This document shows, in pieces, positions 54,685-64,000 of a DNA stretch of 64,000 nt. Position numbers and translations under genes: made by a program. Under the pieces are notes generated by a model, which ran no database searches, had not been told where the DNA came from, and saw only the letters and a list, made by a program, of their open reading frames with translations. Source of the stretch: Agarophyton chilense. Taxonomy: Eukaryota > Rhodophyta > Florideophyceae > Gracilariales > Gracilariaceae. Position 1 is the stretch's first letter. Every line of letters starts with the position of its first letter. The stretch lies in the NCBI GenBank assembly GCA_030374765.1, contig JARGXX010000084.1, forward strand, positions 1 through 64,000, given 5' to 3'.

Positions 54685-55605
54685 CCCCGTTGAGATATTC
54701 TACACTGCACAGCTTTAGATATAAGAAGAGAATGGCAGCGTCGTATGGTACGTTATTCGATATCTGACTTGTGATGTACTCGAGCGCCGCTGGTCTAACA
54801 AACTTGTCCCCTTATGCAACTTCAGAATTTTGACCACAGCGGAGCAGTTCAAATTATGCATCCAGAGCAAGAGTGGAGTAGGTGCGGCTGGGGCGGCGGG
54901 GGCCACCAATCCCTTATCTCAGGGTCAAACGGTGACCTACGGAGATTTCTGGAGGTCAGTGGATGATCTGATCGCACACACGTGGTTTTCAAAAGTTCAG
55001 CTCAGCCGCAAAAAATGCGTTCAGCCTCCCATAATTTTGAAATATTTGTCTCCTCCATCTCTTTTCATGTTTTTAATCATTTTTATGGATGGCGTGCACC
55101 AATCGTCTCTTAATTACGATTAATGGCGTTCACCAATCAGGACTAATATACTTTAACGTGGTTGACCACATTACAAACAGGTATGCGCATTGCAATCGGA
55201 CGCATAGATACATCGCATGGTCATCGCAGAAGAATACACAAATGTAAACACACGGCGTTCCCCTGATGTATTGAAGTAACTCTTATAGTGTGAAGGATAT
55301 CCTCCGATTACCTTCGCAAGCTAATATCCCCCAACAGCATGCAATCCGTGGAGCTCTTGTGACCTCGCCCTTACGACCTGCAGGGAAGGTGGTGGTCTCT
55401 CCCACGGATTCCTCCACCGGTCCCCCTCAAAGATGAAAGTCCGATCTCCCTGCGATACGGGCTTGTTTTCTCCAGCCTCCCAAACGGCTTCGCCTCTTCA
55501 TTAACGAAAACATAGTTGTTTTCTATATCTTCGAAGCTTCTGTTCTGAATCACTTCCGCCACCCACCCCAACTTCTGCAAACTGCACTAGAATAACTACA
55601 TTTTC
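54685..55605. other. Intergenic, no gene recognised
   Basis: A plus-strand open stretch at 54,830-55,123 (about 97 codons) and a 69-codon minus-strand stretch at 55,371-55,580 lack motifs. The right part should hold the 3' untranslated region of the flavoprotein gene and the left part the promoter of the coiled-coil gene. Confidence 0.4.
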
Positions 55606-57045
55606 TCAGAGATCTTCTTTTGCTTCATACCCCGGAGCTCCATCAAACTTGAGTCCCAGCTTCTCTCTCACCAACGCCGCAGCATTCGCGCCAGATACAG
55701 CGCTCATTTCCATTGCAGAACCAGCCGACTCCAGTGGAGCCGTGTAGATGAATGTACCATCCTCGTCCAAGTCAAAACTAGTGAACTCCTCTGGTGGGGA
55801 AAACTTTGGATACGCCATCCACGGAAACGTCGCAAGAACCTCAAAGCCTTTTTCAAATATTCGATGAAACTGATGATCTATAAGGGCTTTTCTGCTAAAC
55901 ACTTTGAAAACAGGACTGCGGTTTTGACTTGCGGCTTGAGCCATACTAATGGCTGTAAATGAATCATTCACGAGATTGGTGCTTAGAATTGATGTTGGGG
56001 GATCTGGTCCGAAAGTAGCCTCATTCAAATTACCGCGCACGAAAGTTGAAACAGTAAGTTGAAATTTCCTGTTTGTATGCACTCGCTTCGATATTCTATC
56101 AGGAAGCTCTATGGACATAAGTTCTAGTGGAGCTGCTAGTACAACAGCATCGCATTCCCATTGCAACCTACCATTGCTCAGTCTGTATTGATGGTTATTC
56201 ACATCAACTCTTTTGATCCGTACCCCGATATGCACTTGTGCTCCGGATACTTTCAAAAGACGTTCAACCACCTGGTAGTTTCCGCCTTCGACAGCCCACA
56301 AATCTTGCCCAGAGCCGGCTAGAGCAACCGCACCAGACAATGCGTTCATCTCGTGTACGTCTTGGCCGTAATTCACACGGGTAATTGCCGCAACCATTTC
56401 TTCTATGTAGCGCTTTTTGAACAACTTTTCTGCTTCTGGCATGAATGGAATTTGGGTAAGATTGAACAAATCTCCGGCTTGGCCTAAGAGACCCTCGACG
56501 CTTGGATGAGGATACCAAACAGCATCAACCCCGTGCGGAGGATAGATTTTTTTATATTTGTCAAGAAGCATACGAATGTGCATCTTGGTAGTTGAAAGTG
56601 AAAGTCCGTATCTTCGAAACAAAGAGTAAAGAGTTTTTGCCTTAGAGGAACGAGTTCGATACACGAAGGATGTTCCGTTCCAGAGCCCCATTGGCCCAAA
56701 GCTCTTCGTGTACGAAGTCAAGTTCAATGTACGTACAAAGTAAGACATAAGCTGATTCTCGGCGGCAATTATAGAGGCCCCAGCTTCTATTGGTGAGCTG
56801 TTGGGAAGTCTCAGCACCTCCATCCTACCGCCAACATGATCTTGTTTTTCAAATACCGAGATAGATATTGAGGATAGCCTCGAAAGAAAGAAAGCGGCCG
56901 TGGAGCCCGATATTCCAGCTCCGATAACGCATACGTGGGCATTAGCGCTTTCGGACGCGTTGCAATCGTTCAGAAAAAGACACAAAAGCATGACGATGCT
57001 CACATGAGTGGATAGACGATGCATGCTTGTGTTGATCGAGATCAA
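55606..57045 (-). CDS. Prenylcysteine oxidase-like flavoprotein
   Basis: 479 residues, single exon. The N-terminus carries a hydrophobic segment (VSIVMLLCLFLNDCNA, about 15-30), a probable signal peptide. An FAD-binding Rossmann motif follows, VCVIGAGISGSTAAFFLSRL (38-57), with VFEKQDHVGGRM after it, as in FAD amine-oxidase-like enzymes. SGQDLWAVEGGNYQV (about 250-264) is characteristic of the prenylcysteine oxidase (PCYOX1) family, and a PLESAGSAMEMSAVSGANAA block near the end closes the FAD fold. Several N-x-S/T sites fit a lumenal glycoprotein. Known role: oxidative cleavage of prenylcysteines released when prenylated proteins are degraded, yielding cysteine, an isoprenoid aldehyde and hydrogen peroxide, in lysosome/vacuole or on secreted particles. 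Length matches the family (about 500). Divergent from the orphan gene at 58.3 kb. Confidence 0.9.
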   Translation of the reverse strand: MISINTSMHRLSTHVSIVMLLCLFLNDCNASESANAHVCVIGAGISGSTAAFFLSRLSSISISVFEKQDHVGGRMEVLRLPNSSPIEAGASIIAAENQLMSYFVRTLNLTSYTKSFGPMGLWNGTSFVYRTRSSKAKTLYSLFRRYGLSLSTTKMHIRMLLDKYKKIYPPHGVDAVWYPHPSVEGLLGQAGDLFNLTQIPFMPEAEKLFKKRYIEEMVAAITRVNYGQDVHEMNALSGAVALAGSGQDLWAVEGGNYQVVERLLKVSGAQVHIGVRIKRVDVNNHQYRLSNGRLQWECDAVVLAAPLELMSIELPDRISKRVHTNRKFQLTVSTFVRGNLNEATFGPDPPTSILSTNLVNDSFTAISMAQAASQNRSPVFKVFSRKALIDHQFHRIFEKGFEVLATFPWMAYPKFSPPEEFTSFDLDEDGTFIYTAPLESAGSAMEMSAVSGANAAALVREKLGLKFDGAPGYEAKEDL

Positions 57046-58317
57046 TTAGACAACACATTCAAGCCAATACGTGGGAGGGAATTGGGCGATTCTTCGAGTA
57101 AGGAAGACGTTCCATGGACAACTGGTTTGAACAAAAGATTGTAGGAGTGTTGCCACCGGAGAGCAGTCTCAATATAAAACGTACATCACGTGTACGTCTC
57201 AAATTGGCTGCCTCAGATGTGCGGCTTGAAGTGCAAAAGCCACATTCCGATTTGGAGCTTCAGGAGGTGTTTGAGTATTGCTCGGAATCAAGAAAGGGGG
57301 TTGTTGAGGCGCACTGGATATGTAAAAGCGGGCAGAGCGCGGAAAGCACGCGAATTGGAAGGAGAGTGCTGATGTGACAAGAGCAAGGATGGGTTCGGAG
57401 TTGGATGATGGAGGCTGATCGGCGTGGCGACAGTTTGGCGACTCTCAAAGTATATGTGTAGGTAGAGTCGGTGGTACGGAATGGATGGGTGGCGGTCGGG
57501 GGCTGGATACGTGCGTGAGGAGTATGAAAGGTAAAGGTGGTAACTACCGTCGGTAGACAGTGGGTGGGTTGCATGGCGCACGTAAGTAACGATGCAAAAA
57601 ACGGGAGCAGGGGGCGTGGTGATGAAATGTAAGAACGCGTTGCGGTGCGGGGCGACGCGAGAGGCGGCGCGTGGCGAGGAAATGGGCGCTCTCACGTGCG
57701 GAGCTAATGACGCGTCACCGAGCGACTGTGCTTTTGACGACAAAGATCGGTGCGCTTCGCAATTATTTCTGCGTGTTGACTGTGCGCACAGGGGAAAGGC
57801 GGGGACGCAATGGAGGAGTCGAAAAGTGATCGCTTGGGCGCGCGCGACGCTCGTTGAGTTGCTTGTCAGCACGCTGTGTGCTAAGCACGCGCAGCGCGCT
57901 TGTCAGCGGTCGCGATGCTTTCACTGACACAGCGGCGTCTTACGTGGTCCCGCAGTCTGCCGCCGCCAAATGGACGCGCTGCGCGCCAAGTCAGCGCCGC
58001 TGCGTCGCGTGCGTCGCAAACGACCACACTATTCGCGCGGCACGTGCTCGTCGTACCCATTCCGCACTCCACACGCCGCTGACACGCGCCCTATCACCCC
58101 CTCCCCACACACACAACCACCCGCCGCCCTGCGCTCAAGTGCTGTCTGCACGCCCTACTCTACTTGAGCGCACCAGTTTCGCCCCTCTTGTTAGCATCCC
58201 CTTTTTCACTTCCTCCTCCTTCGCTACGTCCTTCTTCTCGCTTGCATTATTGCGCTCCACTAGCGCTTCTTCTTCGTTTCTAGCCTTCGCGCAACAAAGC
58301 TGGCGGCGCGTATCGCA
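57046..58317. promoter_or_regulatory. Divergent promoter region
   Basis: About 1.27 kb between two divergent gene starts. The left half is moderate in GC, the right half (57.6-58.1 kb) GC-rich. GCCGCCGCCAAATGG near 57,959 and GCGCGCCAAG near 57,982 resemble E2F-type sites. Two overlapping open frames (57,288-57,872 minus and 57,592-57,927 plus) show no motif and are probably by-products of composition. Confidence 0.4.
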
Positions 58318-59585
58318 ATGAACGCGCCGCCGCCCCGCTCTTCGTCGATGGCGCCATCCCAACACGCGCGCTCACCGCCACCGCGCTCCTACCCTTCCGC
58401 CACTCCTTTCACGGCTCCGCATCCGTTCGCCCAGCATCACCACGACCCGGTTCCGTCGCAGCAACAATCACACCAGATGCCGCTACCGCAGCAACAACAT
58501 CAGCTTCACCAACCGCAACACTCTGCTTCCCAGCTGCATCTTCCGGCTGTGCAGACCTACATCCACAACTACCGTACGTTGTTTGTCATTTACTCTCCCT
58601 CCCCCCCTTCCTCTCCGGCGCCATTTTCTTGCTAACTTGCTGGTTTTCCTATTTCCTTGCACCCCACACAGACTATTATAACTTTAACGCCGATTGCACC
58701 ATCAATCAATCGTTAGGCGACGGACAGAATTATCACATCATCTCCTCTCTGCAGCAGCCCTCCGGCAGGCCACCACAGGCACCGCAGGTGAACCCCATCG
58801 CGCCGGTACCACCTGTGCAGCCGCCGCTTCGCACGCCGCACGCGCCGCCGCAGCAGCGTCACTACGCGCCACACCAGCCGTTACCGCCGCCGCCGCTCAC
58901 GTCGTTGCCGTCGGTGCGCAGCCTACCGCGCATTTCACCGCTCACCGATCGTCCGAGTAAGCGTAGTCGCCTGTCGGCGCGCACAATGCCCTCCTCCACC
59001 TCCAGTGGATCTGATGCTATGGACGATTCCTTCCCACTATTGGCCACACGCAGCTACGGGTCGACGTCAGCTGACGTTGACGAGTCGTCGCTGAACGACT
59101 GGGAGGCGGTGGTGGAAATGTACTTGCACGGCACTGGTGCGCCGGATGGTGTACCACTGCGCGAAATCTGCAAGGGAGATGGTCGTCGCGTTCACGACCG
59201 TAAGCTACTCGAAAAGCGACGCACCATTGGCAAGACGTATGAATTGCTTGGCGCTCCGCGCTTCGAGGCTGCGATTGGATATCGCTGGGAGAACGGACTG
59301 CGACGCAAGCAGAAGATGTACAACGTCATCAGCCGCTGCCGCATAGTCAACGCGATGCGCAAGGCAGGCGAGGCAGTTCCGGAGGATTTTGGAACGCTCA
59401 CTACGCTGATTGATGACCGACTGCGCGAGAAAGAACGCGCCAAGGAGGAACGTGACGCGAAGCGCAACGCGGAACAGGCGCGTCTCAACGCAATGGCCGG
59501 TACCACGCGCATTGCTGTGATGCCCGGCGCTGCGCACGATAGCTCCGGGTCGGTGGCGCTGGTGCGTCGTGCCGACGCATCTTGA
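58318..59585 (+). CDS. Two-exon gene of unknown family, Gln/Pro-rich N-terminus and conserved-looking C-domain
   Basis: Exon 1 (58,318-58,573) and exon 2 (58,672-59,585) join in frame to 389 codons. The 98-base intron starts GTACGT, ends CACACAG and has a CTAAC branch-point-like motif 35 bases before its end; it interrupts a His/Tyr-rich stretch. Residues 1-180 are Gln/Pro/His-rich, followed by KRSR. Residues about 225-320 look like a folded domain: NDWEAVVEMYLHG, PLREICKGDG, LLEKRRTIGKTYELLG, then GYRWENGLRRKQKMYN. A charged helix follows (RLREKERAKEERDAKRN, about 335-351). A Gln-rich arm plus a basic, helical domain suggests a nuclear, perhaps DNA-binding protein, but no known family is recognised. 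GC-rich third positions indicate a real gene. Confidence 0.82.
58574..58671 (+). other. Spliceosomal intron of the orphan gene
   Basis: 98 bases, GTACGT at the 5' end, CTAAC near 58,632-58,636, a pyrimidine-rich tract and CAG at the 3' end. Removing it joins two frames that both have coding composition. It is the only intron supported in this window. Confidence 0.8.
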
Positions 59586-59589
59586 AGCG

Positions 59590-62536
59590 AGGCTTTCGGC
59601 ACTGTGGGCGCCAAGCAACCATACATCTCGCTGGGAGCTTGCTTGCGGACGTTTGCTTGAGGGTTCTCGGCGAAGAAGACGTTATGGTTTTATTGGGAGG
59701 CCTTTTGAGAGGCAATAAGAGTGGTTGAGAGCTCGCGCACGTGCGCGATACGCTTGTGATCTGCTGCGATGGCGTCACGCACGTGCGGCTGTGTGGTTGG
59801 GTGCGGCTGACAATGATGGTGTGGATCATGTCGCAACCGGCGACTCCCGTAAACTGCGAGGTGTGCGTCTCGAGACACTTCCTGTGAGATGCTAGCGCAA
59901 ATTGATGCGTGCCTACGCGTTTTGTCGTGCGCTCGTGCCTACCTGTCGTATGTGTGGCTTACATCGTCACCAAACCATTGTGTTGTGTTGGTGTTTGTTG
60001 CCCCATCTCTCGTGTCGCAACTCCAGGGTTATGAGGCATATCTCTTATATCCTTTGCAACACCATTGTACACTTCACAACAGAATATAGCGCAAGTCGGT
60101 TAACTCTTTTTCACATCCAGCTTCACGTTATCTTTTGACTAAAATTGCTTACGATGACGTGGCTTCGCTCTGGCTTAGCGCACAACAGCTCTTGCTTCCA
60201 CGCCACTATATGATGTAGTCATATCAACAGTATGATCGCCATGATGCCAATTCTGCAGCTAAGTTAGCTGCGATTGTGGTTTTCGATCCTGTTGTTGGCC
60301 CCTCCCAGCTACACTTATAACGCCCTTTGCTTCAATTCACGCTCAAACGCAGATCTCATTTGGACAGGCTTTTGCTTATATCACGAAGATGACATAAACT
60401 TGTATCAAATTTCACCATGACACTCTATTAGTTTCATAGGTGAAAATGAGTACAAGCATTTTTCATTTTTCAGCATGGCTCGTGTCGAAACATTTGCGTC
60501 ATTAGCATTCTTTTATTGGCTCTGAAACGTTCTGAATCGCTATTTTGCCGCTTCTTAGCCCTCAAGTTTGCTTTGTTGGGAGGCAGATAAGGAGAGAAGG
60601 TGCCTTGTTTGTCCTTATCCGTGATTGGGACGGGGGGGTTGGGCGATGGGAGCGCAATTGATTGCAATCAAAGTGATGACAATCGAGATTGTTCCGCTTC
60701 TTGAAGATTCCAATCTGCTGATCTATACGCCCGAAGAATTGACCTCATACAAGGCCAGTTCTATTTTCCAAAACATTAGTAAGAAACGCCGGTTTCGACA
60801 CTATAGCGCAACATTCTATTTTCTAAGTAAAAAAAGTATTCTCATCATGTTCTACCCCCTTTGAAGCACATTTTTTGGACTGTTTTCTTCAGTAACACCA
60901 GCTCAGTGATTGCACGACCTCTCGGAAACTGATTAAAACTGGGTTAAAACCTGGTTGAGTTAATTGTAACTCATAAACTCTTTCGGGAGCTCGGAATAAT
61001 ACTAATTTTGTTTATGGTCTAACAACGTATTTGCGTCCTTTTCAACAGTAGACAGAATACTACATCTGCTGAAAAGATAGTTGCGTTAGAGACCATAATA
61101 TATCTAGCAAGTTTAATAAAGCGGATTAAATTAGTAGGCGGCTCAAGATAATTTAATCTTTTACTTTATATTTTTAAATATGCCTCTAAAAAGCTTAAAA
61201 AGCCATGTTTTTAAACAAACATCACCGTTGTTGACTAAAAAGTGCAGTTATTATGTTGAATTTCGCGCAGGTGGTCTATGAAACAATTACCGCTTGGTCT
61301 ACTAAATATTCATATCAATTCTCCTTCGAATTCTGAACAAAAGAATACCTTTTCAATATAGATTTGAATACTTTGCATAGAGATTGGTATGTTGCATATG
61401 TGAAAGAAGCATCGAATTTACGTCTTTTATGGTTTTTATGCATTATATGAATGCCAATACTATCCATATATGATCTGTTCATTTTGCTTTTTTAGTTGTT
61501 CGTTTTTTCGTTTTTCGAGTAGACTCCAAGTTGTTATCTATTAATCCGTCTGCTTAGATCCAATACAAATTATTTGGTACGAAAGCCAATGTATTTTCGT
61601 ATGCATTTCTGTAGAACTTTTAGGCTTTGACTATACGAATTTCCAACAAACAAATATTCACTTTTAAAACCCCATTTTTTTTCTTCAAACTTCTTTTTCA
61701 AATTCAAATCCTCTTGCGAATATCCATTATGTCTGTGAATTCTTGAAGAACATGGAAGGTTTTAATCGCAAATTTTTGAATTGTAATAGAAATCGTAAGT
61801 TTTTTTGTTATTCCATTTTTGTTCATCTATATTTCATGAAAACGAAAGAGTTGTTTTTTGTGTTCTGTTGCAGTTTCTGATAAAAATCACCTCTTGCGGT
61901 CCATCCAGATCATAGAAATCATTTTTAGATATAATTCAGGAAGTTTGGTTACCATTAAAACGTTCTGGTCTTGTGAAATAATCATAAGTTTGGAAAATTG
62001 TTTCATAACAAACTTTCTCAATGCCATTCTTACAACTTTAATGAATTTTAGTATTCTCTTTTTGAGATTTTTTGCCAGTCTCAACTGATGCAAAATATGA
62101 ATCAGCGTGAACATTGTAATCATTAAAAAAACTTGTTTTTTCACTATTTTCATTAGAAGATCTGTTCTGTGTGCAATTTTTGACTCAAAAGACTGTAGAT
62201 TTGGTTTCGTAGAGCCCATTAATATTCATATTTTTATGCCACATCTTTTGGAGCAAATTTTCTGCAATTCACAATCATTTTAGGTTTTTCTACACTGCAT
62301 GGTAAATTCGATTTTTATTTTTTTGTTAACCACTACCTTAAATGGTACAGAAACGCTGATATTCTACTTCGAACCACTAGAAATCTATTTTTACAATATA
62401 CACTGAAGTACTCGAATTCTACTGGTTTCGTGTTACTGTTTTCCCTCAAAATATTTGTATGGAAGCACCAAGAGAAATCATCGCACCACTGTGAACAGTG
62501 GTACGGTAGAACGGCCAAGTCTCCGGGCGGGAGTAT
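59590..62536. other. Intergenic, AT-rich beyond 60 kb
   Basis: The first 300 bases downstream of the orphan gene are GC-rich and should include its 3' untranslated region. From 60.8 kb the sequence is strongly AT-rich with no recognised gene. A 110-codon minus-strand stretch at 61,887-62,219, rich in Lys, Leu and Met, reflects composition. Confidence 0.5.
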
Positions 62537-63113
62537 TGAAGAACGTGGTTATACGCGTTCTGTTGTAGTATAGTCAGCTACACCGACGAGATAGTTACGC
62601 CACGAGTTGGAGCTGGATGGTTGCCAGCATTCGCTGTGTACTACAGTAGTTTATTTAGAAATTAGCTTAGCTTTTAGCTAATTTAGTATTACATAGATAG
62701 GATTAAGTAGATAGAGAGGTGCACCTTAAGTGCACCTCCCCGTGAAGACGTGGCGAAGAGCACCACGGTAGGTCTGGGTGGCCGGTAAGATATATATCTT
62801 CACTAAGCATTGCCACCCCGGTCACTATTGTCAAGTTAAACACCTACTAGAATACATTTATTCATTTTAGTTTCTAAAGTCGACCATAACGGTAAGTTTA
62901 GTGCCCTTATGGTTTTCCGGACCCTCTTACGCTGTTCATCACCGTCTACCAACGTGGTCTCAGTACGTTAGCCGTTCCTGTGGCACCCTACACTGGCTGG
63001 TGCTGCCACACCTTACAGGTATCTTGAATCTCCGCCTGCTAGGTGGAGCTCGTTGCGCGCTCTCTAGAACCGACAGGTCTTACACCCCCGTTACCGTTTT
63101 ATTTTATACCACA
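62537..63113 (+). repeat. 5' LTR of element 4
   Basis: About 577 bp, starting TGAAGAACG and ending ACA/CA, oriented opposite to elements 1 and 2, whose LTRs start TGAAGG on the minus strand. The end is fixed by the primer site three bases on. The start is chosen by analogy and is less certain. A perfect 9-base inverted repeat (GAGGTGCAC, five-base loop, GTGCACCTC) lies at 62,716-62,738. Confidence 0.65.
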
Positions 63114-63116
63114 TTT

Positions 63117-63134
63117 TGGTCTCCTGACTTGAAA
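63117..63134 (+). promoter_or_regulatory. Primer-binding site of element 4
   Basis: TGGTCTCCTGACTTGAAA, three bases (TTT) after the LTR end, matching the sites of elements 1 and 2 at most positions and at the same spacing. Confidence 0.75.
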
Positions 63135-64000
63135 ATTGGTTTTTACCAAGTTTGGAATTGAGAGGGAGGTTTTGGAGTTGAATCCGTGCCGTTTTGTGAA
63201 GGAGTCACTTAAAACGAAACTCCTGACTCATATGATTACCTTAATGGAGATATCATCGAAAAACGCACCGAGAAGCGTTACTAGGGCGCCTAGTGCACCA
63301 GTTGGTGGTCTTCGCTCACGGGGAGGACTTGTACAACTAATTCTGGACATCCTGGAGGAACTTCTTTGGAAGCCGAGAACCATTTACGTCGATACGGCAG
63401 GACGAGATACAGAAGGTCCCTCGGCAGAAGCCCGAAATACCAATGTGATTGGAAAACAGGATGAACCCCTGGACTCCGTCTAGATACCGATTTAATTACC
63501 CTTTTGGTGGTGGATCGGGCCCATCAAGAAGTGATGGACTGTGTGCCGGTATTTATCATCAATTACCTTGAGAATGAGGAAAGAGGACCAATCGACCAAT
63601 TGGTAGCGCTATCCTTACAGACGCATGGGGTTTGCGAACCCGAAGTAGGAGCGAAAGCAAATATCATTAAGGTGGAGGCCCAAGACTTTTTTCAGAAACC
63701 TCATGGAATATTCGGTTTCCAAACCAACCTTTCAACTTCGCAAACTAGCGGGAAGCCTCAAGACCGAATTCGGAGAGGGGCAGAGCATTCGGCGATTAAG
63801 GGCCTAGGGTATTATTATCTACCGAAACCTGTTGGTAGAGCTGCGCAGGGAACCATTGGCGGAAACCCTGGCGGTAAAGATGGGTAGTTGATTTCGTAAG
63901 AGGAGCAACAGCGATGACAATCCGGTAAGAAAAAGAAGAACACCATAAGGCCGAAGAGAAAGGGGCACCGGTCGGACCCTGACTCTTCAAGCCCGGAAAC

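Larger units (their letters stand above)
62537..64000 (+). mobile_element. Element 4: 5' part of a Ty3/gypsy element, runs off the window
   Basis: Plus-strand copy related to elements 1 and 2: LTR, shared primer site, then a gag-like region with a Lys/Arg plus Ser/Asp-rich stretch near 63.93-63.99 kb (KKKKNT followed by Asp/Ser-rich residues) like KKRRNTDPEPSDSS in element 1. The gag frames look broken, with at least two interruptions in the visible part. The remainder lies outside the window, so completeness and age cannot be judged. Confidence 0.75.

Noticed and set aside
57288-57872. 194-codon minus-strand frame in the divergent promoter region
   Set aside because: Low-complexity Ser/Pro/His/Thr-rich, overlapped by another open frame on the opposite strand, no motif.
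1-64000. CRISPR arrays, rRNA genes, riboswitches, bacterial-type operons
   Set aside because: No regularly spaced short repeats, no rRNA-like stretches, and the genes are typical nuclear eukaryotic genes.

Overview
The window looks like nuclear DNA of an intron-poor eukaryote. Host genes are long and mostly single-exon (a SIN3 co-repressor of 1,888 codons without an intron, a mitochondrial DnaJ, a bZIP factor, a prenylcysteine-oxidase-like flavoprotein). They sit in GC-richer islands separated by AT-rich DNA and old mobile elements. This pattern fits a florideophyte red alga such as a Chondrus or Gracilaria relative, but that is an inference from style, not from a marker gene.

Layout. 1-11.07 kb: a Ty3/gypsy chromovirus (element 1, minus strand, both LTRs partly or wholly visible) lying next to a Ty1/copia RNase H relic (11.1-11.45 kb). 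12.1-12.57 kb: relic of a pogo/Tigger-type DNA transposase. 13.0-18.7 kb: SIN3 on the minus strand with its GC-rich promoter to 19.1 kb. 19.1-26.1 kb: AT-rich DNA with a plus-strand relic of a retroelement accessory ORF (21.6-22.5 kb), a terminal-repeat-like dispersed repeat (23.25-23.43 kb) and a Tc1/mariner DD34E relic (24.9-25.5 kb). 26.15-41.05 kb: a second gypsy family (element 3, minus) split by a nested chromovirus (element 2, 27.29-37.61 kb). 41.3-43.6 kb: a two-zinc-finger ORF, a 52-bp tandem repeat and a small GC-rich coding patch. 43.6-48.6 kb: AT-rich and unrecognised apart from a second copy of the dispersed repeat. 48.6-59.6 kb: the host gene island, in order DnaJ(+), bZIP(-), tail-anchored coiled-coil protein(-), prenylcysteine oxidase(-) and an intron-containing orphan gene(+). 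59.6-62.5 kb: AT-rich, nothing recognised. 62.54 kb to the end: the 5' LTR, primer site and gag start of a fourth gypsy element (plus strand).

How the parts relate. The host genes are not an operon. They cover chromatin repression (SIN3), transcription (bZIP), mitochondrial protein folding (DnaJ) and prenyl-protein turnover. DnaJ and bZIP are convergent; the flavoprotein and the orphan gene share a divergent promoter region of about 1.27 kb. Elements 1, 2 and 4 are kin: all three carry the same unusual primer-binding site three bases from the LTR. Elements 1 and 2 also share a polypurine tract and a plus-strand ORF block opposite in direction to gag-pol, just inside the 3' LTR. That antisense ORF family, seen three times here, and the fusion of a ubiquitin-like domain to a bZIP factor are the two most unusual observations.
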